A stretch of 64,000 bases of DNA from Alkalibacterium sp. (GTDB taxonomy: Bacteria; Bacillota; Bacilli; Lactobacillales; Carnobacteriaceae_A): NCBI GenBank assembly GCA_020832185.1, contig JAFIFE010000006.1, positions 62,001 to 126,000 of the forward strand, written 5' to 3'. The position numbers and the translations under genes are program-made. This document shows, one piece after another, positions 16,365 to 26,303 of the stretch (the first letter of the stretch is position 1; every line of letters begins with the position of its first letter). The notes under the pieces are model-generated. The model saw only the letters and a program-made list of their open reading frames with translations. It ran no database searches and had not been told where the DNA came from.

Positions 16365-18182
16365 ATGATGGAAGAGCAATTACAGCATAGATCAGCGGTA
16401 AAAAAGGAGTTAACATGGGATTTATCTGCTATTTTCGAGACAGAATCCGACTACAAGAAAGCCGTAACAGAATTATCCAAAGAGGTTGAGCAATTTACTG
16501 CTCACTATGATGGTAAACTGAACCAGCCGGAAAGTATTATAGAGGCGATCAGAATGTATGAACACATTAGAGCGGTGTCCTTACATGTTTATCAATATAA
16601 ATTGCTCCCTGTTACGGTGGATATCACAGACAGTGAAGCGCAGGAAGCGTACAGATACATATCGAATGTCCTGTCAGAGGTTAATGCCAGATTGAGCTTT
16701 TTTAAATCACAGGTCGAGGATCTGGATGATTCTGTTCTAAACGAGGTTAGTGAGCAGGCACCTGAGTTCGCTCCATTTATTCGCTATGTCAAAACAGCCA
16801 AGCAAAATAAATTACACCCCAAAGCAGAAGAAACATTGGCTTTGCTTGATCCGGTACTTGACTCGTTTTCAGAAATTTTCGAACAGGCAAGGTTAGCTGA
16901 TGCAGATTTTGGACGCTTTGAAGTGAACGGAACAGTCTATCCGTTAAGTTTCGTTCTCTACGAAGAAAAATATATGTACCATGAGGATCAGGCGGTTCGC
17001 CGCGCTGCTTATGACCAGTTCAATAAAGTATTAAGTCAATACAAAAACAGTATTGCCACAGCTTATTATAATCAGGTTCAAAAAGAGAAAACACTGGCAA
17101 CCATGAGAGGCTATGAGTCTGTATTTGATTATCTTCTGGCAGATCAGGAAGTCAGCAGGGATTTGTATGACCGTCAAATCGACACGATTCTGGCAGATTT
17201 TGCACCTGTTATGCGCAAATACATTACGCATTTGAAGGACGTTCACGGACTGGACAGAATGACCTATGCTGACTTGAAAATAGATTTAGACCCTGAATAT
17301 AATGTACCGGTGAGTATTGAATCGTTTAAGGAAATGCTGACTGATGGATTAAGTCCGCTGGGAAATGATTACGTGGCGATGATTAACCGTGCGTTTCCAG
17401 AAAGATGGATCGATTTTGCTCAGAATAAAGGGAAAGAATCGGGGGCATTTTGCTCAGCGACTTACGGAAAACAACCGTATATATTGATGAACTGGACGGG
17501 TCAGCTTGCAGATGCCTATACACTGTTCCATGAACTGGGGCATGCGGGTCAGAGCCTGCTGTCTAATGAACAGAATACATTGACTGCTTCAGATCCTTCC
17601 CTATATCTGATTGAAGCACCGTCGACCTTTAATGAACTATTGTTGACCGATTACTTGAGAAACAAGACGGAGGATCCGAGAATGGAACGGAACGTCATTG
17701 CGCTGATGATCGCACAGACCTACTTCCATAATTTTGTTACTCATTTACTCGAAGCAGCGTACCAGCGTGAAGTATACAGGTTGATTGATGCAGGTAAAAG
17801 TTTTGATGCGGCTAAACTAGGTGAGTTGAAACGATCGGTACTGGAAGGCTTTTGGGGAGAGGCTGTCGAAATTGAAGAGGGCGCAGAGCTGACTTGGATG
17901 CGTCAGATTCATTATTACATGGGGCTTTATCCTTACACGTATTCTGCCGGATTGACCATAGCGACTCAAGCCTTTCTGAACATAAAAGAAGGAAAAATGA
18001 ATGCAGAAGGCTGGCTTAACTTTCTCGCCATGGGCGGACAGAAGATGCCCGTCGAAGCAGCTAAAGCGGCCGGGGTGGATATCACAACCGACAGACCCCT
18101 TCAGGATACGATTCGATACCTCGATGAATCCGTGGACCGCATGATCGAGTTGACAGATCTGATTGAAAAAAGAAGAGACTAA
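16365..18182 (+). CDS. pepF: Oligoendopeptidase F
   Basis: Zinc metallopeptidase of about 605 residues (family M3B) that cleaves oligopeptides in the cytosol. The catalytic HELGH motif is at about 389-393, and the downstream SLYLIEAPSTFNE supplies the third ligand Glu. The N-terminal ELTWDLSAIFETESDYKKAV is typical. The open frame begins at GTG 16314, but that codon sits within a few bases of the predicted transcription start, whereas ATG 16365 follows AAAGGA by five bases. Length is normal for PepF. Confidence 0.95.
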   Translation: MMEEQLQHRSAVKKELTWDLSAIFETESDYKKAVTELSKEVEQFTAHYDGKLNQPESIIEAIRMYEHIRAVSLHVYQYKLLPVTVDITDSEAQEAYRYISNVLSEVNARLSFFKSQVEDLDDSVLNEVSEQAPEFAPFIRYVKTAKQNKLHPKAEETLALLDPVLDSFSEIFEQARLADADFGRFEVNGTVYPLSFVLYEEKYMYHEDQAVRRAAYDQFNKVLSQYKNSIATAYYNQVQKEKTLATMRGYESVFDYLLADQEVSRDLYDRQIDTILADFAPVMRKYITHLKDVHGLDRMTYADLKIDLDPEYNVPVSIESFKEMLTDGLSPLGNDYVAMINRAFPERWIDFAQNKGKESGAFCSATYGKQPYILMNWTGQLADAYTLFHELGHAGQSLLSNEQNTLTASDPSLYLIEAPSTFNELLLTDYLRNKTEDPRMERNVIALMIAQTYFHNFVTHLLEAAYQREVYRLIDAGKSFDAAKLGELKRSVLEGFWGEAVEIEEGAELTWMRQIHYYMGLYPYTYSAGLTIATQAFLNIKEGKMNAEGWLNFLAMGGQKMPVEAAKAAGVDITTDRPLQDTIRYLDESVDRMIELTDLIEKRRD

Positions 18183-18228
18183 GTGACTATTAAAAAGAAG
18201 CTAATTAAAATAGGAGAGGACGACACAC

Positions 18229-18516
18229 ATGAAGATGATCAACGCGACTTTTTTTATAAAGAAAGACAAGCGGGAAGCTTTTTTATCAGATATAACAGAC
18301 CTGATCGAATCGAGCAGGCAAGAAAAAGGGTGTCTGTACTATCATCTGTATGAATCTATGGAAGAACCCAATACCTTTGTGATGGTGGAAACCTGGGAAA
18401 ATCAGGAAGCTATCGATAATCACAACCAGAATCCGATGTTGCTTAAGCTTGGAGAGAAATTGCCTGAGTACAGCGAAAAAGAGCTTGATCTCAAAATATC
18501 TGATTTAATAGAGTGA
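18229..18516 (+). CDS. Antibiotic biosynthesis monooxygenase (ABM) domain protein
   Basis: Small dimeric alpha+beta-barrel protein of 95 residues. The ABM pattern is clear: INATFFIKKDKREAF, EKGCLYYHLYESMEEPNTF, and VETWENQEAIDNHNQNP. Members include quinol monooxygenases such as YgiN and heme-degrading enzymes; the Trp-Glu-Asn and His-x-Asn positions are kept. GGAGAGGA nine bases before the ATG is the ribosome binding site. It may be cotranscribed with pepF, 46 bases upstream. Confidence 0.87.
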   Translation: MKMINATFFIKKDKREAFLSDITDLIESSRQEKGCLYYHLYESMEEPNTFVMVETWENQEAIDNHNQNPMLLKLGEKLPEYSEKELDLKISDLIE

Positions 18517-18572
18517 TCCCAGACAGTCTTTTGGAGTAGAAACAATCACTATCAGTTAGGACCACTAAAACG

Positions 18573-18625
18573 AAAAGAGCTTTCAAAATCAGAGTGAAAT
18601 CCTGACGTTGAAGGCTCTTTGTTTT
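18573..18625. terminator. Bidirectional terminator
   Basis: AAGAGCTTTCAA (18575-18586) pairs with TTGAAGGCTCTT (18608-18619), with A- and T-runs outside. It separates the ABM gene from the convergent hxlR-like gene. Confidence 0.75.
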
Positions 18626-18974
18626 AGTTTCCCTTAGAATCCGAATTCAGGAGTTCATGATAATTGTCTCCCCAGTCACAGATAGCAGTGACGACGGGTT
18701 CTAGACGGTACCCGATGTCAGTCAATTTATAATCGACTTTTGGTGGAACGACCGGGTAAACCGTTCGCTCGACAATGTGATCTTCTTCTAATTCTCTCAA
18801 TTGCCGTATCAGCATTCGCTGATTCACGTCGGGGAAAACCAGTTGCAGTTCACTCAGTCTTAACGGCGCATCTTGTAGTAACGCCCACACAAGGGCGATT
18901 TTCCAGCGCCCGCCAATGACAGACAGTGCCAAATCTTTGGTCGTATAGAATTCTTTATCTTTATGAGCAATCAT
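18624..18974 (-). CDS. HxlR family transcriptional regulator
   Basis: Winged-helix regulator of 116 residues with the HxlR hallmarks DLALSVIGGRWKIALVWAL, RLSELQLVFPDVNQRMLIRQLRELEE and DYKLTDIGYRLEPV. The N-terminal Cys common in redox-sensing relatives (YodB, HypR) is absent; only Cys99 remains, so a different signal is likely. It is divergent from glutathione-dependent formaldehyde genes. HxlR itself is the formaldehyde-responsive activator of hxlAB in Bacillus subtilis, so control of the neighbouring operon is a reasonable inference. Overlapping divergent promoters and a 14-bp dyad support this. Confidence 0.88.
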   Translation of the reverse strand: MIAHKDKEFYTTKDLALSVIGGRWKIALVWALLQDAPLRLSELQLVFPDVNQRMLIRQLRELEEDHIVERTVYPVVPPKVDYKLTDIGYRLEPVVTAICDWGDNYHELLNSDSKGN

Positions 18975-19000
18975 TAGTTCAAATCCTTTCCCAAAGATTG

Positions 19001-19029
19001 AGTATACCTTAAGGTGACAAAGTTGTCAG
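19001..19029 (-). promoter_or_regulatory. Promoter of the hxlR-like gene
   Basis: On the minus strand, CTGACA (19029-19024), 17-base spacer, TATACT (19006-19001). The spacer and -35 overlap a TGACAA/TTGTCA dyad. Confidence 0.65.
19015..19028. promoter_or_regulatory. Candidate HxlR operator
   Basis: TGACAA-AG-TTGTCA is a perfect dyad apart from its centre. It covers the -35 of the regulator's promoter and lies just upstream of the -35 of the divergent frmA promoter, a position suited to autorepression and activation of the operon. Confidence 0.5.
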
Positions 19030-19031
19030 TA

Positions 19032-19060
19032 TTAACATTTCGGTCCATATCCCCTACAAT
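19032..19060 (+). promoter_or_regulatory. Promoter of the frmA-frmB operon
   Basis: -35 TTAACA (19032-19037), 17-base spacer, -10 TACAAT (19055-19060). It is about 150 bases upstream of the frmA start. Confidence 0.6.
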
Positions 19061-19197
19061 GGGAAATAGAGAGTGATTGCTGGGTGTGTGGCTGGTTCAT
19101 CTTTAAAATGGATCAACTAGAACGTCTCAGCAGATCAACATAAGGGTATTCTCCGAGTGTTCATTGTATACTGGAAATACTGAGGAAAAAAGACTAA

Positions 19198-20325
<1,128 letters not shown>

Positions 20326-20358
20326 AACAGAAGTGAACACGCTTAAGGAGGAATCAGT

Positions 20359-21201
20359 GTGACAGAATTAGAGCGACTAGAAGAGCACCGCGTGTTTGAC
20401 GGCGTGCAGTACAAGTATCGTCATCAATCTAAAACGCTGGGGTGCAAAATGACCTTCAGTTTATTTTTACCGAATAAAGAAACCTTCACTGAGCCCCCAT
20501 TATTGTGGTGGCTGTCAGGATTGACCTGTACCGATGATAACTTTACCCATAAAGCGGGAGCACAGCGATCAGCAGCGCGTCTGGGCATGGCTATGATCAT
20601 TCCGGATACGAGTCCACGAGGGCACGGCATCGCCGATTCAGAAGACTATGATTTGGGTCAGGGCGCCGGATTTTATGTGAACGCTACAGAGGAACCATGG
20701 TCGGCTCATTACAATATGTACGACTACATCATGGATGAATTAACGGATTTAGTACGCGCAGAATTTAACTTGAATGGACCGGAATTTATTTCTGGTCATT
20801 CTATGGGCGGATACGGCGCATTGCTTTTGGGATTGAAAAATCCGGACCGATTCAAATCGATCACAGCCTTTGCACCCATTGTTAACCCGAGCCAGGTTCC
20901 GTGGGGTATTAAAGCATTCACTAACTATCTGGGAGAAAACAAAGACAGTTGGGCACAGTGGGATACACTTGAATTGATGAAACAATATTCAGGTAAGAAA
21001 ACACCAATCCTGATCGATCAGGGTGATGCTGATCAGTTTTATAGTAAAGAACTGGAGCCTGCTAAGTTTGTTGAAGCTGCAGAAGAAAGACAGTACCCTG
21101 TGACTTTACGCATACAAAAAGGGCACGATCATAGCTACTTTACGATCTCGACCTTTATAGAAGAGCACCTAGAGTTTCATATGAATGAACTGAATAAGTG
21201 A
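20359..21201 (+). CDS. frmB: S-formylglutathione hydrolase
   Basis: Esterase D-family enzyme of 280 residues that hydrolyses S-formylglutathione to formate and glutathione, completing the pathway begun by FrmA. Nucleophile Ser148 lies in GHSMGGYGA, acid Asp225 in QGDADQFY and base His258 in KGHDHSY. The FGH-typical SGLTCTDDNFTHKAGAQR is present. GTG start at 20359 follows AAGGAGGA. The gene is 33 bases after frmA and ends at a strong terminator, so the operon is two genes. Confidence 0.94.
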   Translation: MTELERLEEHRVFDGVQYKYRHQSKTLGCKMTFSLFLPNKETFTEPPLLWWLSGLTCTDDNFTHKAGAQRSAARLGMAMIIPDTSPRGHGIADSEDYDLGQGAGFYVNATEEPWSAHYNMYDYIMDELTDLVRAEFNLNGPEFISGHSMGGYGALLLGLKNPDRFKSITAFAPIVNPSQVPWGIKAFTNYLGENKDSWAQWDTLELMKQYSGKKTPILIDQGDADQFYSKELEPAKFVEAAEERQYPVTLRIQKGHDHSYFTISTFIEEHLEFHMNELNK

Positions 21202-21207
21202 CACAGC

Positions 21208-21248
21208 ACACAAAAAAGACACTCACTTCTGAGTGTCTTTTTTGTGTT
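21208..21248 (+). terminator. Strong intrinsic terminator after frmB
   Basis: CACAAAAAAGACACTC and GAGTGTCTTTTTTGTG form a 16-bp stem around a 6-base loop. It can terminate in both directions. Confidence 0.9.
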
Positions 21249-21606
21249 GAATCTGATTATTTCTGAAAGGAACAGATTAATATTTACAATGACCACTCTA
21301 GTCCGTTAACTTTTTGATATCCTAGCTTTTTCTGATAAAATTTTAATAAAGAGACGAATGATAAAGAGAATAAGCACACTTTGAAAAAACAGACAACAGA
21401 AAAAAATTAAAGCTATAATTGACGTGATATATGAGTACCTAGCTGTGGAGTGGGGTATCGATCTCGCAATAGCCACCGGATTTAGGTCTGTATGTCATGC
21501 AGAAAAAATCGAATAAGAGCCTATAGAATAGGAAAATCCATGCTTCTAATAAGACTAGCTATGTTAATTTACAGAAATAAGAGTCAGTCATAGTCGATAA
21601 ACGCCA
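21249..21606. other. AT-rich intergenic stretch without a gene
   Basis: About 360 bases between the frm terminator and the small minus-strand membrane gene. I find no reading frame with a ribosome binding site, no repeat and no known RNA element. It would hold the 3' end of the minus-strand transcript. Confidence 0.4.
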
Positions 21607-21798
21607 TTAAAGGTGGTCATCATCATTAATCTGTGTTCTTAGAACTTGATAAATCTTGTAGAGAATCACAGCTATAAATATAAGCAAAAGAACGGGCAGG
21701 ACGTTGTAAAAGAATTGAAAAAACCAGAATAATAAAGCTGAAAAAAATCCACTTCTATCGATAAATATCGCTTCTTCTATAACAGTAAATAGCAGCAT
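21607..21798 (-). CDS. Small membrane protein, function unknown
   Basis: Protein of 63 residues with one long hydrophobic segment (about 16-50, SGFFSALLFWFFQFFYNVLP through LLIFIAVILYKIY) and an acidic, basic-flanked C-terminus ending NDDDHL. I accept it as real because GGAGGG lies six bases before ATG 21798 on the minus strand and the hydrophobic pattern is coherent. A consensus TTGACA is present in the AT-rich region about 100 bases upstream. No family is recognised. Confidence 0.65.
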   Translation of the reverse strand: MLLFTVIEEAIFIDRSGFFSALLFWFFQFFYNVLPVLLLIFIAVILYKIYQVLRTQINDDDHL

Positions 21799-21985
21799 CA
21801 GCAGCCCTCCTGTAGAAATAATAGCACATCGTTAAAAGAAAGTATATAATTATAATAATATTAATCAATATTAAAAATAGATTTGTCAAAAGATTAAATC
21901 TGAGTATCCTATTGTTCATGGAAGTATAAAAGGCGTTGAGTAACACATCAAAAATGAGTGTTTTAAAGAGAGGACGTGGACGACA

Positions 21986-23218
21986 ATGAAAAAACGAGGA
22001 TATATATCTGCAGCAGTAGTTTGCTTATCAGCTACCCTACTTCTTTCAGCAACGGTTTCAGCTGATGAAGAGCCAGATGAAGAAGCGATCAGAGAAACAA
22101 CACACTTAAAGATTTCCGAAGAGCCTATATTATCTCTGCCAGATGAATTTCCACGACAGTTTACCTATGACAGCCTGGTGGATATCGATTATCCAGAAAG
22201 TGGTGTGAAAGGCATTTTTCTTACTGGAGGCGCAGCAACTGGTGAAAGCTTAAATCAGTTAACAGGCCTGCTTAATTCTACAGAATTGAATTCAATGGTG
22301 ATCGATGTCAAAGATGATGACGGCACAATAGTAATGAACCTGGATTCTGATCATGAGTATGTCGCAGAATTTACTCGAGACTATGTCGACGGGGAAGCAT
22401 TGATGCATCATTTAGAAGAACATGATATTTATCCGATTGCTCGAATTGTTGTATTTAAAGACTCACGTCTGGCGAATGCACGCCCGGACCTCTCATTTAC
22501 AGAGGATAAGGGGGAAGTATGGTCCAATAGGGCTGGGGCAAGCTTTGTGAATCCATACGAACGTGAAGTGTGGGAATACAATGTAGAGGTTGCCAAGCAG
22601 GCAGCGGCATTAGGATTCAAGGATATTCAATTTGATTATGTACGCTTCCCTGAAGGGTTTGGGTATATGGATGAGCAGTTAGACTATTCGCGTGGGGAGT
22701 ATGGGGAGAGTGACTCAGACAACGTGCAGCAGCGTGTAGATGCGGTTACGGACTTCGTTGCCTTTGCTCGCCAAGAACTGCAGGCGTATGATGTTGATGT
22801 TTCTGTAGACATCTTTGGTTATTCAGCGCTTGTTAGGGAAGAGCCCAATATTGGACAAAGCTTTACGCGTATTTCTGAAAATGTCGATGTGATTTCCTCA
22901 ATGATTTACCCAAGTCACTGGGGCCCGGGTAATTTGGGCATTGCTCGGCCTGATTTAGAGCCATATAATCTGGTCTATAATTATATGGATGTTGAAAATG
23001 CAGTCCTGGCAGAATTAGGTGAAGACGCACCTAGGACCAGACCCTGGATCCAGGATTTTACTGCATCCTATTTAGGAGCAGGCAATTATATGCAATACGG
23101 TGACCACGAGGTATCAGAACAGATCCGTGCGCTGCATGAACAAGGTGTTGAAGAATACTTGCTTTGGAATGCAGCTAGCAATTACTCAGAAGGAGCCACG
23201 TTTGATTTTAATGATTAA
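21986..23218 (+). CDS. Putative glycoside hydrolase, DUF4015 family (secreted)
   Basis: Exported protein of 410 residues with a signal peptide ending near ATVSA-DEE (about 26). The rest is the DUF4015 putative glycosidase barrel: VKGIFLTGGAATG, NSMVIDVKDDDG, IYPIARIVVFKD, FKDIQFDYVRFPEGF and VSVDIFGYSAL. Conserved Asp and Glu residues in these strands are candidates for catalysis. Members are thought to act on cell-surface or environmental polysaccharide; no substrate is established. Ribosome binding site GAGAGGACG. Composition is acidic, as in other exported proteins of this window. Confidence 0.87.
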   Translation: MKKRGYISAAVVCLSATLLLSATVSADEEPDEEAIRETTHLKISEEPILSLPDEFPRQFTYDSLVDIDYPESGVKGIFLTGGAATGESLNQLTGLLNSTELNSMVIDVKDDDGTIVMNLDSDHEYVAEFTRDYVDGEALMHHLEEHDIYPIARIVVFKDSRLANARPDLSFTEDKGEVWSNRAGASFVNPYEREVWEYNVEVAKQAAALGFKDIQFDYVRFPEGFGYMDEQLDYSRGEYGESDSDNVQQRVDAVTDFVAFARQELQAYDVDVSVDIFGYSALVREEPNIGQSFTRISENVDVISSMIYPSHWGPGNLGIARPDLEPYNLVYNYMDVENAVLAELGEDAPRTRPWIQDFTASYLGAGNYMQYGDHEVSEQIRALHEQGVEEYLLWNAASNYSEGATFDFND

Positions 23219-23359
23219 GCGATCAACTTCTGAAATCGAGCAGCATTCAGAATCGGATTGACGCAAGCAGAGAAATATGACTAGCTTCAGGTATTTACAG
23301 GGTGATAATCATATGATCCATGATCACTCATCTAAGCTGGAAAGACGAGGAGAGATGTC

Positions 23360-23881
23360 ATGAAAAACAACTATTTAGTCTATTTAGGCTGTATATGTCT
23401 TCTGACATTGGCTGGGTGTAGTAATGGCTCAATTTTTTCCAGGGGAGAGCCGGATATCACCGGGTATGTTATGGATAGTGGGGGCGACAGTATACTGGTT
23501 GTTTATACAGTGCCTACAGATCAGGGACAAACTAATGGATTGGGTGAATATTATGATGCAGTATGGGTCAGTGATGTAACTGAATCTGTAGAGGTAGGCG
23601 AGCAAGTAAGCGTCTGGTTCGAAGGAGGAATTGCAGAGTCCTATCCTGCTCAAACTCAAATGGGAAATCTGGAGATAGTTGACAGTCCCCGTCCGGAGGG
23701 GGCGGATCTTTCTGAAACAGAAGCTTTAAAGGAGGCACTATCTCAAGAATCAATTAATGCTGAATCCCTGGCCGTTCGTTCGATAGCCTATGAAGACAGT
23801 GAGGATGAATGGCTTGTAGTGCTGAGAAATATCCATACTTTTGAGAATTATAATGTTCAAGTAGCGGATCAGGACAATTAG
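23360..23881 (+). CDS. Lipoprotein with DUF3221 domain
   Basis: Protein of 173 residues with a lipoprotein signal ending LTLAGC (Cys20). Residues about 33-110 match the small beta-barrel DUF3221 domain: ITGYVMDSGGDSILVV, then VEVGEQVSVWFEGGIAESYPAQ. A second C-terminal part has the phrase DSEDEWLVVLRNIHTFENYNV. Function is unknown. A second DUF3221-like lipoprotein is at 35168-35512. GAGGAGAG lies before the ATG. Confidence 0.8.
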   Translation: MKNNYLVYLGCICLLTLAGCSNGSIFSRGEPDITGYVMDSGGDSILVVYTVPTDQGQTNGLGEYYDAVWVSDVTESVEVGEQVSVWFEGGIAESYPAQTQMGNLEIVDSPRPEGADLSETEALKEALSQESINAESLAVRSIAYEDSEDEWLVVLRNIHTFENYNVQVADQDN

Positions 23882-24017
23882 AGATAATGTCCATCTAAGA
23901 ATACTAAGAATTGTTGAGCATGAAAACAGCCTTTTATCACTTACGAAAATTCAGAAGAATAGCATGTCAAATGTGCGGCAATACTTTAAACTATAATAAT
24001 AGAATGGAAGGCACAGT

Positions 24018-24479
24018 ATGTTAAATAATAAAAAAAGACTAACATATCTTTTTGGATTAGGTATTGTCATTATGAATTCAGTTTTGATGATGCTTGAACT
24101 GGATCGACTGTTCAGAATTGAAAGTAATAGAGCACTATTCGGGACTCATTCACCGATAAGCCAAAGTGAAGCAATGGAGATGCAGCAGATCATTCAGACC
24201 AGAGAACTGATTTGGACTGGGGTAACGGTCATTAGTATAGCTTTGTTTTTAGTGGCTGTGTATACATTCAAGAGTTATTTACCCCATTTTTTCTTTATAC
24301 TTTCAGGAATCAATTTACTTTTTTCACTCGGAGTATTTATTATTTCATTTATATGGCCCTTTCATATTTTTGAACTTATTGCACCTTTAACCTTACCGCT
24401 CTTGATGAACGTGTTCATTGGCTGGCGTCTGCTGATCATTTTTCTGAAAACAAGGAACCAGAACACTCTCCAAGCTTAA
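24018..24479 (+). CDS. Hypothetical integral membrane protein
   Basis: Protein of 153 residues with four predicted transmembrane helices (about 9-27, 65-85, 90-113 and 118-140) and a 35-residue outside loop after the first. GGAAGG precedes ATG by six bases. A TATAAT lies about 25 bases upstream (TTTAAACTATAATAATAG) without a clear -35. No recognised family. Confidence 0.65.
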   Translation: MLNNKKRLTYLFGLGIVIMNSVLMMLELDRLFRIESNRALFGTHSPISQSEAMEMQQIIQTRELIWTGVTVISIALFLVAVYTFKSYLPHFFFILSGINLLFSLGVFIISFIWPFHIFELIAPLTLPLLMNVFIGWRLLIIFLKTRNQNTLQA

Positions 24480-24576
24480 AAATAGCTGTTAATTGCTGCT
24501 TCAATCTGATATGCTAGTCATTAAAAATATTAAGTGAGCGGGTATCGCAAAAGTATAGGATATGAGGAGTGTTCAG

Positions 24577-25584
24577 ATGAATAGAGCGGATGTACATAAG
24601 TTGCCAAAAGTGGAGCTCCATAGTCACCTTGATGGATCAGTTCCAATGGAGGTCTTGATGGAAATGGCTGAAGAAAAAGGCTGGCCTAAAGAGATGATGA
24701 AAGAAGCCGTAGCTCCTGCAGACTGTGAGGACTTAAAGGACTATTTGTCAGGTTTCGACGTCATTCTATCTGTTCTGCAGTCGGAGAAGAATCTGGAAAG
24801 AGCCGCCTATGCGGTAATCAAAGAGGCGCATAAGGAAAACGTTAAATACATGGAGTTAAGGTTTGGCCCCCTTTTGCATCAGGCAGAAGGCTTAACTACG
24901 AAAGAGACAATCAGGGCTGTCAGTAAGGGTGTGAAGAATGCGACTGAGGATTTTCCGATCGCCGTAAATATACTGATATGTGCCTTGAGAAACTATTCTG
25001 AGGAAGAAAATACAGAGTTGTTTAGAGAGGTCCACGACATAGCTGATGAATGTGTTGTGGGTATCGATGTGGCAGGCGATGAAGCCCGTTACCCTAACGA
25101 ATGTGTCGCATCTGCGTTGTCAGAGGCAAAAACGCTTGGTTTTCAAATGACCATTCATTCGGGCGAATGTGGGTGTGCGAATAGTGTGCTGACGGCGATG
25201 CACTTGGGAGCGACACGCATTGGTCATGGAGTTGCTGTCAAGGATGACCCTGAAGCTATGCAGAAAGTAAAAGAAGGTAACGTGCTCTTAGAACTTTGTC
25301 CCACAAGTAACATTCAAACGCGAGCAGTAAGTGGCTGGGATGCTTATCCATTGCGACAGTTTTTAGATGAAGGGGTTGCCGTCAGTATTAACACGGATAA
25401 CCGCACAGTATCCAATACCACATTGACTGATGAATGGATGCTGTGTATAGAGCACTGTCAGGTGACCTATCAGGAAATAAAAGACTTAAGTTTAACAGCT
25501 ATGAAGCACTCCTTTGCGAATGCCGAAGTTAAAGCAAGTGTGACCAGTACTATTGAAGAACAGTTTGATCACTATGTAAAGTGA
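24577..25584 (+). CDS. add: Adenosine deaminase
   Basis: Zinc hydrolase of 335 residues converting adenosine to inosine in purine salvage. Metal ligands and catalytic residues are visible: HSHLDGS (His15, His17), TIHSGE (His194, Glu197), RIGHG (His217) and NTDNRTVS (Asp274). Start at ATG 24577, eight bases after TGAGGAG; an in-frame ATG five codons upstream precedes the ribosome binding site. Standalone gene closed by a terminator. Adenine deaminase is a less likely alternative given the sequence SGECG and length. Confidence 0.92.
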   Translation: MNRADVHKLPKVELHSHLDGSVPMEVLMEMAEEKGWPKEMMKEAVAPADCEDLKDYLSGFDVILSVLQSEKNLERAAYAVIKEAHKENVKYMELRFGPLLHQAEGLTTKETIRAVSKGVKNATEDFPIAVNILICALRNYSEEENTELFREVHDIADECVVGIDVAGDEARYPNECVASALSEAKTLGFQMTIHSGECGCANSVLTAMHLGATRIGHGVAVKDDPEAMQKVKEGNVLLELCPTSNIQTRAVSGWDAYPLRQFLDEGVAVSINTDNRTVSNTTLTDEWMLCIEHCQVTYQEIKDLSLTAMKHSFANAEVKASVTSTIEEQFDHYVK

Positions 25585-25608
25585 CCATTCTACTTTATAA
25601 TAAGTATG

Positions 25609-25645
25609 AAAGAATCATTCTCAAAGGAGGGTGATTCTTTTTTTA
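25609..25645 (+). terminator. Intrinsic terminator after add
   Basis: AAAGAATCA pairs with TGATTCTTT across a GGAGGG-containing loop and runs into TTTTTTTATT. Confidence 0.82.
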
Positions 25646-26224
25646 TTGCGTAGAATTCCGAATGGGATAGTTTTTTATTTATCAGTATGCCGAAAAACCA
25701 ATAAGGAAGCTATTTTTAAAAAATAGCACCCTCTAGTAAGAGAAAAGGCTAAATTTATGGTTCTGTCGCATTTAAGGACTAACTCAAGATGTAGTCGTTT
25801 TTGAGATAAGACTATAACCGATTTATGCTCTTACTCAGAATTAATATTCTGATCAGTTACACTTAATCAGATAGATTAAACGTAACTGAAATTAATTTTA
25901 AAAATGACTTGCAGGTAGTGACACAGACTACCCTCAAGTCAACACGGTTCACGATTTGAGTTTAACATAGTGGGCGTGACTAACTGTAACTCAAATAGGA
26001 ATATTAAATGAGTTGATCCTAAAACAGAATATTAGGGCGTACTCAAATGAATTTGGATTTCCACCTTTGAATAGTCGTTATGTGTGCTTGTTTATTTAAT
26101 TTTTAGCATGTCATCCATGAGTTTAAAGGATAGGGAAACTAGGTAATAGAGCTTAAGAATTGGAACTAAAGTCAGTAAGATGAGGTGGCTTTCCATTGTT
26201 CTTTATTGTGTAGGGAATACTGGC
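25646..26224. other. Long intergenic region with recurring TTTGAGTT-like words
   Basis: About 580 bases without a credible reading frame in any frame. Words of the form AACTCAA/TTGAGTT recur at 25781, 25955-25962, 25988-25995, 26009-26014 and 26041-26047 in both orientations. No T-box, riboswitch or insertion sequence is recognisable. The promoter of the following regulator lies at its right edge. Confidence 0.4.
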
Positions 26225-26253
26225 TTGTGACAGTGTAAAGCTAACAGTATAAT
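26225..26253 (+). promoter_or_regulatory. Promoter of the Bce-type two-component genes
   Basis: -35 TTGTGA, 17-base spacer, consensus -10 TATAAT, 50 bases before the response regulator start. Confidence 0.65.
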
Positions 26254-26303
26254 GAGGGGCAAGAGATACTAGTTCAAGACTTTGAGATAAAGAGGCGATG
26301 CAG

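Noticed and set aside
21755-21946. 63-codon minus-strand frame overlapping the small membrane protein
   Set aside because: It begins at a GTG with no ribosome binding site, arises from AT-rich DNA and overlaps the better supported frame at 21607-21798.
25759-25775. GGTTCTGTCGCATTTAA resembling the end of IS6-family elements (GGTTCTGTTGCAAAG)
   Set aside because: Only about a dozen bases match, no transposase remnant or second end is present, so chance similarity is more likely.
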